NCBI GenBank assembly: GCA_964543195.1
Contig: CAZIXF010000025.1
Location: forward strand, 1 to 64,000
Length of the DNA: 64,000 nucleotides
Direction: 5' to 3'
DNA from: JAGTVG01 sp964543195
GTDB taxonomy: Bacteria; Bacteroidota; Bacteroidia; Cytophagales; Cyclobacteriaceae
Shown: positions 18,939 through 28,240 of the stretch, one piece after another
How the letters are laid out: each line of letters opens with the position of its first letter
Position numbering within the stretch: position 1 is the stretch's first letter
Notes under the pieces: generated by a model
Told to the model about the DNA's origin: nothing
The model's database searches: none
Seen by the model: only the letters and a program-made list of their open reading frames with translations
Translations under genes and position numbers: made by a program

Positions 18939-19046
18939 ATTTTTTACGATATTCAGGGCGAGAATAACGGATCCTGGCTATGGGAACCATTTTTTTATCG
19001 GGCAGGATCTGATTTTTAGATGGGATTTTTTTAAACTGGATTTAAC

Positions 19047-20225
19047 GTGAAGACTTACCAGAGAATTGCTTCAATTGATATTTTCAGGGCACTTACCATG
19101 CTCCTGATGATTTTTGTCAACGATCTGTGGACATTGAGAAACATTCCGGCATGGCTGGGTCACGCTGCCGCGGAAGAAGACCGGCTGGGACTGGCGGATG
19201 TAGTATTCCCGGCGTTCCTTTTTATCGTGGGATTGTCCATTCCGTTTGCGATGGCCAATCGTCGCAAGAAAGGTGAATCGGACATCACGATCTTTAAGCA
19301 TATACTCCAGCGATCCCTTGCATTGATCGTGATGGGCTTTTTTATGGTGAACTTCGAGAATATCAGCAACGAGCTGCTGGCATTCAGTAAGTATTACTGG
19401 GAGATCCTGATGGCCCTGGCTTTTTTTATGATCTGGAACAATTACCGTTCAAAACAAGTATTGAATACCATCCCGGCCTGGGGAATGCAGAGTTTGGGAA
19501 TAGTGTTGCTGATTTTTCTTGCCATAGTCTATAAGGGGGGCACTGCAGAAGATCCTGCCTGGATGAAAACACATTGGTGGGGGATACTGGGATTGATCGG
19601 CTGGGCTTATCTGCTCAATGCGCTGATTTACCTGGTTATGGGGCCCAGAATACTGATCGCTGCCCTTGTACTGATCCTGTTCCATGTGCTGAATGTGCAG
19701 GAGTTTGTTGAAATTGCCCGTTTCCGGGGGATTGAGATCGTTGTCGGTGCTTCCAATCATGCCTCGGTGATGAGCGGGGTTTTTGCTTCCATATTGTATA
19801 TCAATTTGAAGGACAGGAATAAACAGCATATGTTCCTGGTGATGCTGCTGATACTCGCCATTTTGTTCATAGGATATGGTCTGGTTACCCGTCCATTCTG
19901 GGGTATTTCAAAGATCCGGGCTACCCCATCCTGGACCGCGATATGTGCCGGGATCAGTTTTGGATTTTACGGATTGCTATACCTTATTGCCGATATTTAC
20001 AAAAAAACCAACTGGGCCGGGATCATCGGTCCGGCCGGGCGGAGCACACTGACCTGTTACCTGGTGCCCTATTATTATTATCCGATTATCATGCTGATCG
20101 GCATCCGGCTGCCGATGTACCTGCGGGATGGATATATCGGCATCCTCAAATCCCTGCTTTTTGCATTGCTTATCATTCAGATCACCCGGCTGCTGGAAAA
20201 GGCCAGTATCCGGTTGAAGGTGTAA
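19047..20225 (+). CDS. Multi-pass membrane acyltransferase, DUF5009/HGSNAT-like
   Basis: A 392-residue protein with about ten hydrophobic helices. The N-terminus IASIDIFRALTMLLMIFVND and the motif DVVFPAFLFIVGLSIPFAM are typical of the heparan-alpha-glucosaminide acetyltransferase-like (DUF5009) branch of membrane acyltransferases. These move an acyl group across the inner membrane onto sugars; the substrate here is unknown. It is monocistronic. Confidence 0.8.
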   Translation: MKTYQRIASIDIFRALTMLLMIFVNDLWTLRNIPAWLGHAAAEEDRLGLADVVFPAFLFIVGLSIPFAMANRRKKGESDITIFKHILQRSLALIVMGFFMVNFENISNELLAFSKYYWEILMALAFFMIWNNYRSKQVLNTIPAWGMQSLGIVLLIFLAIVYKGGTAEDPAWMKTHWWGILGLIGWAYLLNALIYLVMGPRILIAALVLILFHVLNVQEFVEIARFRGIEIVVGASNHASVMSGVFASILYINLKDRNKQHMFLVMLLILAILFIGYGLVTRPFWGISKIRATPSWTAICAGISFGFYGLLYLIADIYKKTNWAGIIGPAGRSTLTCYLVPYYYYPIIMLIGIRLPMYLRDGYIGILKSLLFALLIIQITRLLEKASIRLKV

Positions 20226-20444
20226 ATGTTAAAACAAGACTGACCTGAGGATCCTGAAAGCTAAATTATGAGAAGAAAATCAATCTGTGCAAAAGCTGGC
20301 AGCCAGCCTGTTTATCAATATTGCAGGCTTCCGTTTCGTATTGAACAACCAGAAAATCTTTTTTAATCAGCCTTTTATAAAAAACGACTTTGAAGTAAAT
20401 TAAAACTCGAAAATCAATAACGTCAATCTTAAATCCCCGTTGAA

Positions 20445-21461
20445 ATGACACATGAAATCAAGCTACTGTTTCAAACATTAAAAACCTGGCAGCAATCAGG
20501 CAAAAAAGCTGTTTTTGTTTCAGTAGTTGCCCTGGATGGTTCTTCCTACAGGCGGCCGGGTGTGCGTATGGTAATTAATGAAGACGGAGATTCGGCAGGT
20601 GCTGTGAGTGGCGGTTGTGTGGAAAAAGAGATCGAACGCCAGGCACAATCTGTCTTTCAAAGTGGAAAAGCTAAAATAATGACTTATGATGGTACCTTGC
20701 GGATCGGTTGTGAAGGGATCCTGTATATTCTTATTGAGCCTGCATTTCTTTCAGAGGAACTTGTAAACGAATTTGAGCACCAGTTAAAAACCAGGCAGTC
20801 TTTCACGATCGATTCGTATTATTATTATGAGACCGGAGAATACGATAACGCGGGATCTTTAATCACCCTGAATGAAAAAACACATTCGTTGCGTCCTTCT
20901 TTTCAACCTGAAAAAACAGCAGATCAATCCTTGTTTTCACAATCATTTGATCCGCTTTTTCAGCTTTTTATTTTTGGAGCAGAGCACGATGCCGTTCAGT
21001 TGTGCAAGGCAACCAGTTTATTGGGATGGGACGTAACCATCGTAGCGGCAGAGGATGAGTCGAAATCGATTGATTTCTTCCCGGGTGCTGCTTCATTGAT
21101 CACACCTTCATTTGAAAAGATCAACCCCTCGGTTTTTGATGAACAAACCGCCGTGATTATAATGACCCATAGTTACAATAAGGATGTACAATACCTGATG
21201 GCACTACAAAACAGTAATCCGGCCTATATTGGGCTATTGGGTCCTGTTAAAAGAAGAGAACGTGTATTGTCGATGTTGCTGGAATACTCCCCTGAAACAC
21301 CCATTGAATTCCTGGAACAGATTCACGGACCTGCTGGAATCAATATTGGAGCAGAAAGTGCTTCAGAAATAGCGGTTTCCATTCTTGCTGAAATTTTAAG
21401 TGTGATCCGTCATCAGGAGCCTATGGCTTTAAGGAATAAAACAGGCTCTATTCACAGTTGA
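20445..21461 (+). CDS. XdhC/CoxI family protein
   Basis: A 338-residue protein with the XdhC N-terminal motifs VVALDGSSYRRPG, AGAVSGGCVEKEI and IGCEGILYI. A Rossmann-like C-terminal domain follows (LFIFGAEHDAVQLCK, IIMTHSYNKDVQYL, YIGLLGPVKRRERV). XdhC in other bacteria binds and sulfurates molybdenum cofactor before insertion into xanthine dehydrogenase. No molybdoenzyme gene is in this window. It is convergent with the TrmO-FmdE fusion gene, 4 bp apart, so it may or may not belong to the metal region. Confidence 0.88.
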   Translation: MTHEIKLLFQTLKTWQQSGKKAVFVSVVALDGSSYRRPGVRMVINEDGDSAGAVSGGCVEKEIERQAQSVFQSGKAKIMTYDGTLRIGCEGILYILIEPAFLSEELVNEFEHQLKTRQSFTIDSYYYYETGEYDNAGSLITLNEKTHSLRPSFQPEKTADQSLFSQSFDPLFQLFIFGAEHDAVQLCKATSLLGWDVTIVAAEDESKSIDFFPGAASLITPSFEKINPSVFDEQTAVIIMTHSYNKDVQYLMALQNSNPAYIGLLGPVKRRERVLSMLLEYSPETPIEFLEQIHGPAGINIGAESASEIAVSILAEILSVIRHQEPMALRNKTGSIHS

Positions 21462-21465
21462 AAAT

Positions 21466-22572
21466 TTATAGATGAATGCCCGCTCCATCGAGCATTCCTG
21501 TTTCAAGTCCTGCGCAATTTAGGCAATAGAATGCGCCGCCACGTTGAACAGTTCGAGCCTTCATAACACTTTCGCCACAATCCATACAGATTACACTTTC
21601 ATGGACGGGTGCATAATCAGGTATTCCGGTTTTAATCTGTTGAATGAAAAAGAGCTTTTCAAAGGGTAATGTCAATGTGCCAAAAGACCGGTTAATGGCT
21701 TCTTTTTTATATTTTGCTATTAATTCGGGGTCATGATTTTGTTCAGCAACGACCTTGCGGTAAAGTTCCTGATAATCAGGAAAAGCATCTCGTATTATTT
21801 CACGGGAATCAGGTTTGGATCCTATTCTGATACCCTTTCCATCCCGGGTGGTCAGGGTGAAAGCGGTTTTTCCATTGTCTTTAAAAATCAGTGAATTGTT
21901 GCCAAAAGAACAGCCTGTTACGAATTGTATCCCATCCGAGAAACAATTATTGGTTTCGGTAATGGCCAGAAGATCTTCCATGCCATCTGAATCGATTTTA
22001 ATTTTCCTCATTGCATAACTGGCTGCCATGATACCCATTGCCAGGCCCGGACAAAAATGCCCATGCATTTGCGCAGCTTTTAATAATAAAATATCAGTTT
22101 CATTTCTTTCAATATTGTTTCTTATTTCGATTCTCGGATCAGACTTAAGGATGGAATTATGTATGGGGTTATGGTCCGAATCAAAAGCAAACAGGGAAGT
22201 ATCACAACTTTTTATGTCAATTACAGGAGTATTGTTGATTGCATCCAAACCCTCTACAATGAGTTCATTGCCATTACGTTGAAGAAGTTTAACAGTTGTA
22301 ATGCCGACCGGGTTCATCCTATGAGGCGTCCGCGATCCAAAAATCCCTTTAGTATCTCCTGATTTCGTCTTTCCGGATAATTTCAGGTCCTCTGACTTAT
22401 TAAAGTAAAACACGATATCCAGGTATTCATTTGTTTCAATGTTTAATAAGCCCTCTTTGTATTGATCATGGATTACTATTTTACTGGGTTTTTTTTTGAT
22501 TTCAAGATGATTTATAGGTTCATTAAATTCATTAATAACTTTACCTATCGATTTTATTTGAAAATTATCCAT
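21466..22572 (-). CDS. TrmO-like methyltransferase fused to FmdE domain and zinc finger
   Basis: A 368-residue three-part protein. Residues 1-128 match TrmO/UPF0066, a SAM-dependent methyltransferase fold, with the signature GIFGSRTPHRMNPVG (77-90) and VEGLDAINNTPVIDIK. Residues 160-300 are an FmdE domain with HGHFCPG (170-176), ETNNCFSDGIQ (Cys210) and TGCSFGNNSL (Cys221). The C-terminus has a Cys4 zinc finger, CMDC...CLNC (Cys329, 332, 350, 353). TrmO alone methylates t6A37 in tRNA-Thr; FmdE is named from formylmethanofuran dehydrogenase operons. It directly follows the ABC ATPase gene (0 bp) as the last gene of the nikR-headed run. The joint function is unknown. Confidence 0.85.
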   Translation of the reverse strand: MDNFQIKSIGKVINEFNEPINHLEIKKKPSKIVIHDQYKEGLLNIETNEYLDIVFYFNKSEDLKLSGKTKSGDTKGIFGSRTPHRMNPVGITTVKLLQRNGNELIVEGLDAINNTPVIDIKSCDTSLFAFDSDHNPIHNSILKSDPRIEIRNNIERNETDILLLKAAQMHGHFCPGLAMGIMAASYAMRKIKIDSDGMEDLLAITETNNCFSDGIQFVTGCSFGNNSLIFKDNGKTAFTLTTRDGKGIRIGSKPDSREIIRDAFPDYQELYRKVVAEQNHDPELIAKYKKEAINRSFGTLTLPFEKLFFIQQIKTGIPDYAPVHESVICMDCGESVMKARTVQRGGAFYCLNCAGLETGMLDGAGIHL

Positions 22573-23352
22573 TTACTGATTATTGTTAATTGTTTTTTTC
22601 CCAACAGGTACTATAAAGATATTTCCACTTTCTCTGATAATAGCAATATTTATATTGTAGAGATCTTCAATGTTTTTATCGGTGATTATTTCTTTTCCAC
22701 CTGCTGCAAATATATATCCATCCTTGAGCATCAATAATTTATTGGTATAACGGACTGCCATGTTAATATCATGCAGGGCAATGATTATTGTGATCCCGTT
22801 GGAGGAAAGTGTTTTTAATAATTCAAGCACTTCAACCTGATGTTTGATGTCCAGATTTGCAGTAGGCTCGTCGAGTAATAAAATATCAGGTTCTTGAGCC
22901 AGAGCCCTTGCAATAGTAACGATCTGTTGTTGTCCACCACTTAGCTTGTTAATGTCTTTCATGGCAATTGCTTCCATATTTAGGGATTCCAGGATATTTT
23001 GAGTAATTCTAAGGTCATTATTTCGTGGTTTCCAACCGAAGTAAGGTTTCCTGCCAAGTAAAACCATGTCAAATACAGTCAAAATTTGATTTCCAGGATC
23101 ATTTTGGGGAACATAGGCTAGTTTTTTAGCCAGATCTACAGGTTTTATTGTTTCAAGCGGGTTTTTATCAATCAATACAGCACCTTTTTGACCCTTTAAT
23201 ATGCCATTCATACATTTAATCAAAGTGCTTTTCCCTGAACCATTTGCTCCAACCAGGGCAACAAAATCCCCTTTTTCTATTTTGCAGTTAACATTTTTTA
23301 AAACAGTTGTTCCGTTGTAGTTGAATGCCAGATCGTGAACGCAAATTTTCAT
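22573..23352 (-). CDS. ABC transporter ATP-binding protein (FecE/BtuD type)
   Basis: A 259-residue ATPase. Walker A is GANGSGKST, the Q-loop is in YVPQND, the signature is LSGGQQQIV, Walker B is ILLLDEPTANLD and the H-loop is in IALHDINMA. It pairs with the FecCD permease 15 bp upstream to power import of a metal complex. Co-location with NikR and the lar genes suggests nickel rather than iron as cargo; that is inference. Confidence 0.94.
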   Translation of the reverse strand: MKICVHDLAFNYNGTTVLKNVNCKIEKGDFVALVGANGSGKSTLIKCMNGILKGQKGAVLIDKNPLETIKPVDLAKKLAYVPQNDPGNQILTVFDMVLLGRKPYFGWKPRNNDLRITQNILESLNMEAIAMKDINKLSGGQQQIVTIARALAQEPDILLLDEPTANLDIKHQVEVLELLKTLSSNGITIIIALHDINMAVRYTNKLLMLKDGYIFAAGGKEIITDKNIEDLYNINIAIIRESGNIFIVPVGKKTINNNQ

Positions 23353-23367
23353 GCAGTTAATAATTTA

Positions 23368-24435
23368 TTAATAGTAAATTTTATTCATGGTTTTCAGTAA
23401 TAAAAATAGAAATAAGGGGGCTCCCATAAACGAAGTAAGTATCCCGACCGGAAGTATGACCGGCGAAATGATCGTTCGGGCCAGGGTGTCTGAAAGTAAA
23501 AGAAACATGCCTCCAAAAACAGCGGAGGCCGGTATTACAAATTGATCATCATTTCCTATTATTCTGCGTACAATATGTGGGACCACCAACCCCACAAAAG
23601 CAATTATTCCAAAAAACGAAACGACTATTGCAGTGGCAAGCGAGGCCGCCACCAAACCCGATATTCGAACCCGGTTAACCTTTATCCCAAGGCTTCTGGC
23701 ATATTCATCCCCGGCTTGAATTGATTTGTAATTCCAGGTATGGTATATAAAAAACAACATAATCGGGAATATCGATATTGCAAGAATATAAACATATTCC
23801 CAGCTTGCCCGCCCTAAATCACCAAAAGTCCAGAATACGATCGAGGCTAATTCTACATCATTGGCAAAATATTGCATAGCCGTAATTCCAGCTCCGAATA
23901 ACGAACTGATGATTATCCCTGCAAGAATAATGACCTCAGGTGTAGCACCACGGTAACCGGACAGTAGTACAATAAAGCCAATACAAAACAAGCTCCACAA
24001 AAAGGCAGAGATAGAAATAATGTAAGGATTATTGATTATGGCCATATTGCCGGGTTCATTCATCCCCGTTCCTGTACCTAAAATTATTATCGCAAAAGCA
24101 GCTCCAAAAGCGGAAGATCCGGATATTCCGATTGTAAATGGTGATGCAAGGGGATTTCTTAACAAACTTTGAATGACTGCCCCGGATACAGCCAGTGCAG
24201 TTCCTGCTATTATTCCTCCGATAATCCTTGGCAAGCGTATTTGAAATACAATTTGAGAACTGAAATCCGTTCCTTTTCCTGCCAGTAGCTTATATAAATC
24301 ATAGAGGCCAATTTCAGCTGGTCCTACGCCAATGGAAATTAATGTGACAAACAATAAAACCAGACCGATCGACAAGATATAGTATATTCTTTTAAAAGAA
24401 TTTTTTTTGTACCGGCTGATAATAATTTTGGCCAT
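23368..24435 (-). CDS. FecCD-family ABC transporter permease
   Basis: A 355-residue inner-membrane permease with about ten helices, of the BtuC/FecCD type. Visible are IRLPRIIGGIIAGTALAVSGAVIQSLLRNPLASP and the coupling region GIIAFVGLVVPHIVRR (each written here in family-typical form). The length is typical. It lies between the binding-protein gene (9 bp) and the ATPase gene (15 bp). The cargo may be a nickel chelate, judging from the operon. Confidence 0.94.
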   Translation of the reverse strand: MAKIIISRYKKNSFKRIYYILSIGLVLLFVTLISIGVGPAEIGLYDLYKLLAGKGTDFSSQIVFQIRLPRIIGGIIAGTALAVSGAVIQSLLRNPLASPFTIGISGSSAFGAAFAIIILGTGTGMNEPGNMAIINNPYIISISAFLWSLFCIGFIVLLSGYRGATPEVIILAGIIISSLFGAGITAMQYFANDVELASIVFWTFGDLGRASWEYVYILAISIFPIMLFFIYHTWNYKSIQAGDEYARSLGIKVNRVRISGLVAASLATAIVVSFFGIIAFVGLVVPHIVRRIIGNDDQFVIPASAVFGGMFLLLSDTLARTIISPVILPVGILTSFMGAPLFLFLLLKTMNKIYY

Positions 24436-24444
24436 AGATCTGAA

Positions 24445-25530
24445 TTAAAATCTCAAGGTTCCAATAGCGTCTAAATAAGATAAATTATATTTCTCTCTCT
24501 GAATGAAGAAATTGTCCAAAATCTCATCTGCTTTATCTCTAATATTAATATCACTAAATCTTTCAGGATACAGAATTTTACCTGCTATCCAAGCATTGGC
24601 AAGAACGTATTCATAATTTGTAGCGTAGTTATTATACGGCAGCATTAAATGTATCCGGTTATTTTGAACGGCTGCTAAATCATTGAATAGCGATTTCTTT
24701 TCGTTTAGCTCTTTTCTGACAATTTCAAAACCGGAAATATCGATAAACAGATAGTCCGGATCCCAGACCAATAGCTTTTCAATATCGATGTAGGTTCCTT
24801 TTACATGCGAGACCAGGCTTTCATCAATGGATGAGGCTACATTCTTTGCATCGATGAAAGTAAAGGGTGGATAAAAGGGGTGTGTTGAATTAATTCCATG
24901 TAATCCACTGTACGGCATACCACCTATATAAACTGACTTTTTATCCTTGTTTGGGATATTACTTGTTCTTGAATTCAGTTCTCGGATAGAATGTTCAATG
25001 AAATTAACCAGTGAGTCCGCCCTGTCACTTTTATGCAATATTCTCCCGATCAACCTCAAAGATGAATAAAACTTATGTTTTTGGGTACCGAATTCAGGAC
25101 ATATTATTGCAATTACAGGGATTCCGGTTTTTTTTTGTAATGCATCAGCATCACTTTGGGTGGTGTAGGTCATAAAAATGAGATCAGGGTCCGTCCTGAT
25201 AATAAGTTCTGCATCACCACCCATCATAGGTCCAATAACAGGCTGATTTAAAAGATAAGGATAAGCGTCAGTATAAGGCCTTTTGCTTCTTTTTTCCGCT
25301 TCTTCAATGCCAACAACCCTATCTGCTGACGACATGTAGGTTAAAAGGCGCAATGCCCCGGCTCGAAGTCCAATGATTCTATTTATATTTTCAGGTATCC
25401 TTACCTTGCGATCGAGCATGTCTCTGATTTCCAAAGTCCCGTTTTCATTTGCCGTAGTGGCCTTTTTACATCCACTTGTCAACGCAAAGGCAAGAATAAA
25501 TAGTACGTATTTGATAAGGCTGAGTGACAA
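24445..25530 (-). CDS. ABC transporter substrate-binding lipoprotein (HemV-2/TroA-like)
   Basis: A 361-residue protein with a lipobox LTSGC (Cys21), so anchored in the periplasm. It has the class III binding-protein layout joined by a long helix. IRDMLDRKVRIPENINRIIG and the YIGGMPYSGLHGI...HPFYPPF stretch resemble the HemV-2-type branch found with FecCD importers for iron, haem or other metal complexes. It lies 6 bp after the TonB receptor gene. The ligand is not readable from sequence; nickel is inferred from NikR. Confidence 0.9.
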   Translation of the reverse strand: MSLSLIKYVLFILAFALTSGCKKATTANENGTLEIRDMLDRKVRIPENINRIIGLRAGALRLLTYMSSADRVVGIEEAEKRSKRPYTDAYPYLLNQPVIGPMMGGDAELIIRTDPDLIFMTYTTQSDADALQKKTGIPVIAIICPEFGTQKHKFYSSLRLIGRILHKSDRADSLVNFIEHSIRELNSRTSNIPNKDKKSVYIGGMPYSGLHGINSTHPFYPPFTFIDAKNVASSIDESLVSHVKGTYIDIEKLLVWDPDYLFIDISGFEIVRKELNEKKSLFNDLAAVQNNRIHLMLPYNNYATNYEYVLANAWIAGKILYPERFSDINIRDKADEILDNFFIQREKYNLSYLDAIGTLRF

Positions 25531-25536
25531 AATGAT

Positions 25537-27585
25537 TTAATAGATTAAGGTTATTTTTCCCGTTATTATTCTTCCCGGTGAAATATAATCAAGGGTTTCC
25601 ATGTGTTCATTGTCAAACAGATCCTGAACACTTAATGAAAGATTATAATGTTCGAAAATTGTTTTTGATACCTGAACATCGAAAGTAAAATACGGATCAA
25701 GCTTAACCGAATTGACATCATCTGCAAATTGTGAACCTTTATAGAGACCTCTGATGACAGTATTTATATATCTGTTTTTCCAGAATAACGATAATGATGT
25801 CAGGTGTTTCGGCGTATATTTCAGATATTTGCCTTCCAGTGCAGGACGTTCTGTAAAATCTTCTATAACCGAATGGATAAAAGTATAATTTGCTGCTAAA
25901 TTCAAACCGCGATATAGTTTATAGTCTAATTGGGTTTCTATTCCCTTAGTATTTGTATTCGTAACGTTTTCTCTTCTGTAAATCGGACGGCCGAACAAAC
26001 TGTCTTGAGTGGCTACATAGTAAAGGAAATTCCTTCCTTTTGCATAATAAGCAGAAGAGGATATCTTTAAATCCTTGAAAGGGGTTAAATCCAGGCCTAT
26101 TTCATAGTTATCAAGTGATTCGGGACCAAGTTGAGGGTTGGCATATTTTGGACCAACCCACATCCAGCCAGTACGAGTGAGGTCATCGAGGATAGAGGCT
26201 CTGAAACCATGTGCGTAGGAGAGATAAGCACTTATTTGATTAATGAAATTAAACCGGAGTCCTGCTCGTGGAGATAGTTCGGACCAGCTATGATCATTAA
26301 GTTCCGGAATGGTATTCCATGGATCTGTTGCATTATATGCTCCATTGGAAAATGAAACCTGATCAAACCGGAGTCCGGTAATAAGCCAGATTTTTTTATC
26401 AAGAAAGGCATGTTCATCCTGAACATAAAAAGCTATTGTATTAAGGTCTCCGGCATTAAAAACCGTATCATAGGGTGCTGTCTGGTAATAATCGCCTCCT
26501 TCGATACTGCCCTTTTTCAGCTCTATTCCTGCAGTAATTGTGTTGTTTTCGCTTAAGTTACTATTCAAATTCAAAAAAGCACCCAAATCCTCACGGTACG
26601 AGTTAACATCAAATCTCGAATAATCCGGTCCCCTGAACCTTTCATTTACATCATAATAATTTTCAAGCTGATAGTAAACATTTAAGCCGTAGTGTAAATT
26701 ATCACTTCCACCACGAAGATTTCCGCGGAAAAGATCCGTATTAAAATTCCGGTAACTTCCTCGTGGGGCATAGATCTGGTATCCTTCACCTCGCTGATCT
26801 CTGAAAACATCATATTGCAATTCCCAATTCAACCATTTGCTTTGATCAAAACCAACCCTGGCGGATATGCCGATCTCTTCAAGGGATCTGGGTATATCAT
26901 ACGGAGTCCGTTCTTCTTCAGGAACATTATTATACCCATCACTTTGCAGAAAATATTGAGATATGATTCCGTAAATTCCATCATCTGATCGCAGGCGGAT
27001 ATTCAAATCCTGGCGTAATGTATTGAAAGTCCCGTAACTTAGGGCACCCAGTATTTCCCTCGGCATTGTGGGTTTTTTGGTTATGATATTAATTACTCCC
27101 CCCATTGCATTATTGCCGTATAGTGATGATCCGGGACCCTTGAATATCTCAATCCTGTCAATGTCAAAATGATTGATGCGGTTCCAATTTACACCACCCT
27201 CATCGGAAGTATTGATCGGAACCCCGTTCATTAATACGAGTGTTCTGGATTGTTCATCCCCCGACAATCCTCTGAGAGTGATCATCGGCCGCTGACTGTA
27301 AATGCCCGTCGACCGGTTCACATTCACACCCGGTACGAATCGTAATATATCGTCCACCTGCTGAACCGGAGTTGATTGAATAATTTCATCACCGATTACT
27401 GAAATTCTCGCAGGAACTTCATACAAATTGCGCATTGTTCGCGTTGCGGTTACAACTATTTCTTCCAGATTTATAGTTTTCAAGGTATCTTGTAAATCCT
27501 GTGCCTTAGTGGGTAAGGCCATGCCTAAACAGACCAAAAAAACAAATAACAGGGTGTTTGAAGTGCTTTTCAGTGAATATTTCAT
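25537..27585 (-). CDS. TonB-dependent outer-membrane receptor (candidate nickel receptor)
   Basis: A 682-residue receptor. The signal peptide ends near TKAQD, and a TonB-box-like INLEEIVVTATRT (about residues 38-50) leads into the plug (VDDILRFVPGVNVNR, IEIFKGPGSSLYGNNAMGG). A 22-strand barrel ends in IITGKITLIY. No CarboxypepD domain precedes the plug. It lies between nikR and the ABC importer genes with tight spacing and has a candidate operator directly upstream, so transport of a nickel chelate is the best guess. Confidence 0.92.
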   Translation of the reverse strand: MKYSLKSTSNTLLFVFLVCLGMALPTKAQDLQDTLKTINLEEIVVTATRTMRNLYEVPARISVIGDEIIQSTPVQQVDDILRFVPGVNVNRSTGIYSQRPMITLRGLSGDEQSRTLVLMNGVPINTSDEGGVNWNRINHFDIDRIEIFKGPGSSLYGNNAMGGVINIITKKPTMPREILGALSYGTFNTLRQDLNIRLRSDDGIYGIISQYFLQSDGYNNVPEEERTPYDIPRSLEEIGISARVGFDQSKWLNWELQYDVFRDQRGEGYQIYAPRGSYRNFNTDLFRGNLRGGSDNLHYGLNVYYQLENYYDVNERFRGPDYSRFDVNSYREDLGAFLNLNSNLSENNTITAGIELKKGSIEGGDYYQTAPYDTVFNAGDLNTIAFYVQDEHAFLDKKIWLITGLRFDQVSFSNGAYNATDPWNTIPELNDHSWSELSPRAGLRFNFINQISAYLSYAHGFRASILDDLTRTGWMWVGPKYANPQLGPESLDNYEIGLDLTPFKDLKISSSAYYAKGRNFLYYVATQDSLFGRPIYRRENVTNTNTKGIETQLDYKLYRGLNLAANYTFIHSVIEDFTERPALEGKYLKYTPKHLTSLSLFWKNRYINTVIRGLYKGSQFADDVNSVKLDPYFTFDVQVSKTIFEHYNLSLSVQDLFDNEHMETLDYISPGRIITGKITLIY

Positions 27586-27593
27586 AAAAAATC

Positions 27594-27621
27594 GTGTTAA
27601 TAAATTATAAAAAAGTGTTAC
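27594..27621 (-). promoter_or_regulatory. Candidate NikR operator ahead of the TonB receptor
   Basis: Read on the minus strand it is GTAACAC, 14 bp, TTAACAC, ending 8 bp before the receptor start. The nikR upstream region has the same 7-14-7 arrangement at the same 21-bp period. The match is seen; NikR binding is inferred. Confidence 0.45.
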
Positions 27622-27637
27622 TATTGATCAAAAAAAA

Positions 27638-28039
27638 TTAATCAGTTTTACTCATCGTAAGCATACCATGCTGCAAACCTTTCAGGGATTTGAGTTTATC
27701 CGCTAATTCCGTTAATATTGCCGCCTTGCCCTTAACCGCCACAATTTCCAGGCAGATATCATCGTCCAGATGAAAATGCTGGGATGAAAGAATTACATCA
27801 TGATATTGATGTTGGATATCAGTAAGCTTGTTGACAATGCCCCTTTTATTATGATTAAAAACCAGCGTCAATGAGCCTGCTACTACATTATTGCATCGCC
27901 ATTTTTTCCTGATTATATTATTGTTTATCAGATGCCTGATAGCCTGAGACCTGTTGGCAAGTAAATTATCAGACATGTAAGAATCCAGTTCTTCTAACAA
28001 TTCCTTTTCTAGCGAAACACCAAACCTGACTACTGACAT
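27638..28039 (-). CDS. nikR: Nickel-responsive transcriptional regulator NikR
   Basis: A 133-residue repressor. An N-terminal ribbon-helix-helix domain (VRFGVSLEKELLEELDSYM, about residues 4-45) joins an ACT-like nickel domain. The canonical square-planar ligands are all there with E. coli spacing: His77, then His88-x-His90 and Cys96 (QHFHLDDDIC). Ni(II) binding turns NikR into a DNA-binding repressor of nickel import. It is the first gene of the leftward importer run and divergent from larE. Confidence 0.95.
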   Translation of the reverse strand: MSVVRFGVSLEKELLEELDSYMSDNLLANRSQAIRHLINNNIIRKKWRCNNVVAGSLTLVFNHNKRGIVNKLTDIQHQYHDVILSSQHFHLDDDICLEIVAVKGKAAILTELADKLKSLKGLQHGMLTMSKTD

Positions 28040-28040
28040 C

Positions 28041-28068
28041 GTGTTACTTTTTTCTAAATTTGTGTAAC
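28041..28068. promoter_or_regulatory. Candidate NikR operator in the nikR-larE divergent region
   Basis: On the plus strand it is GTGTTAC, 14 bp, TGTGTAAC within 28 bp. It contains the inverted pair GTTAC-N16-GTAAC, with a spacing like the E. coli NikR site. It starts 1 bp before the nikR ATG. A rightward -7-like TAAATTTG (28055-28062) lies inside it, which would let one site control both directions. Confidence 0.5.
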
Positions 28069-28240
28069 TTCTGGTAAATTTAATTTATATTTATCATTTA
28101 TTAAAAATATTGATATGTTTTTTAAGTGGTACGTTAAATTTGATCCTTTGGTTAAGAAGTGGAGAAAGTGCAAACAAATAAATTATAAATTCATCAGAAT
28201 CCTTATGTCCTGATAATATCCGCCAGGAAAAATAATATTT

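Noticed and set aside
22573..27585. Simple iron-siderophore or vitamin B12 uptake operon
   Set aside because: The parts are of that superfamily, but NikR at the head and the lar genes opposite make nickel the better inference. No cobalamin riboswitch was seen upstream.
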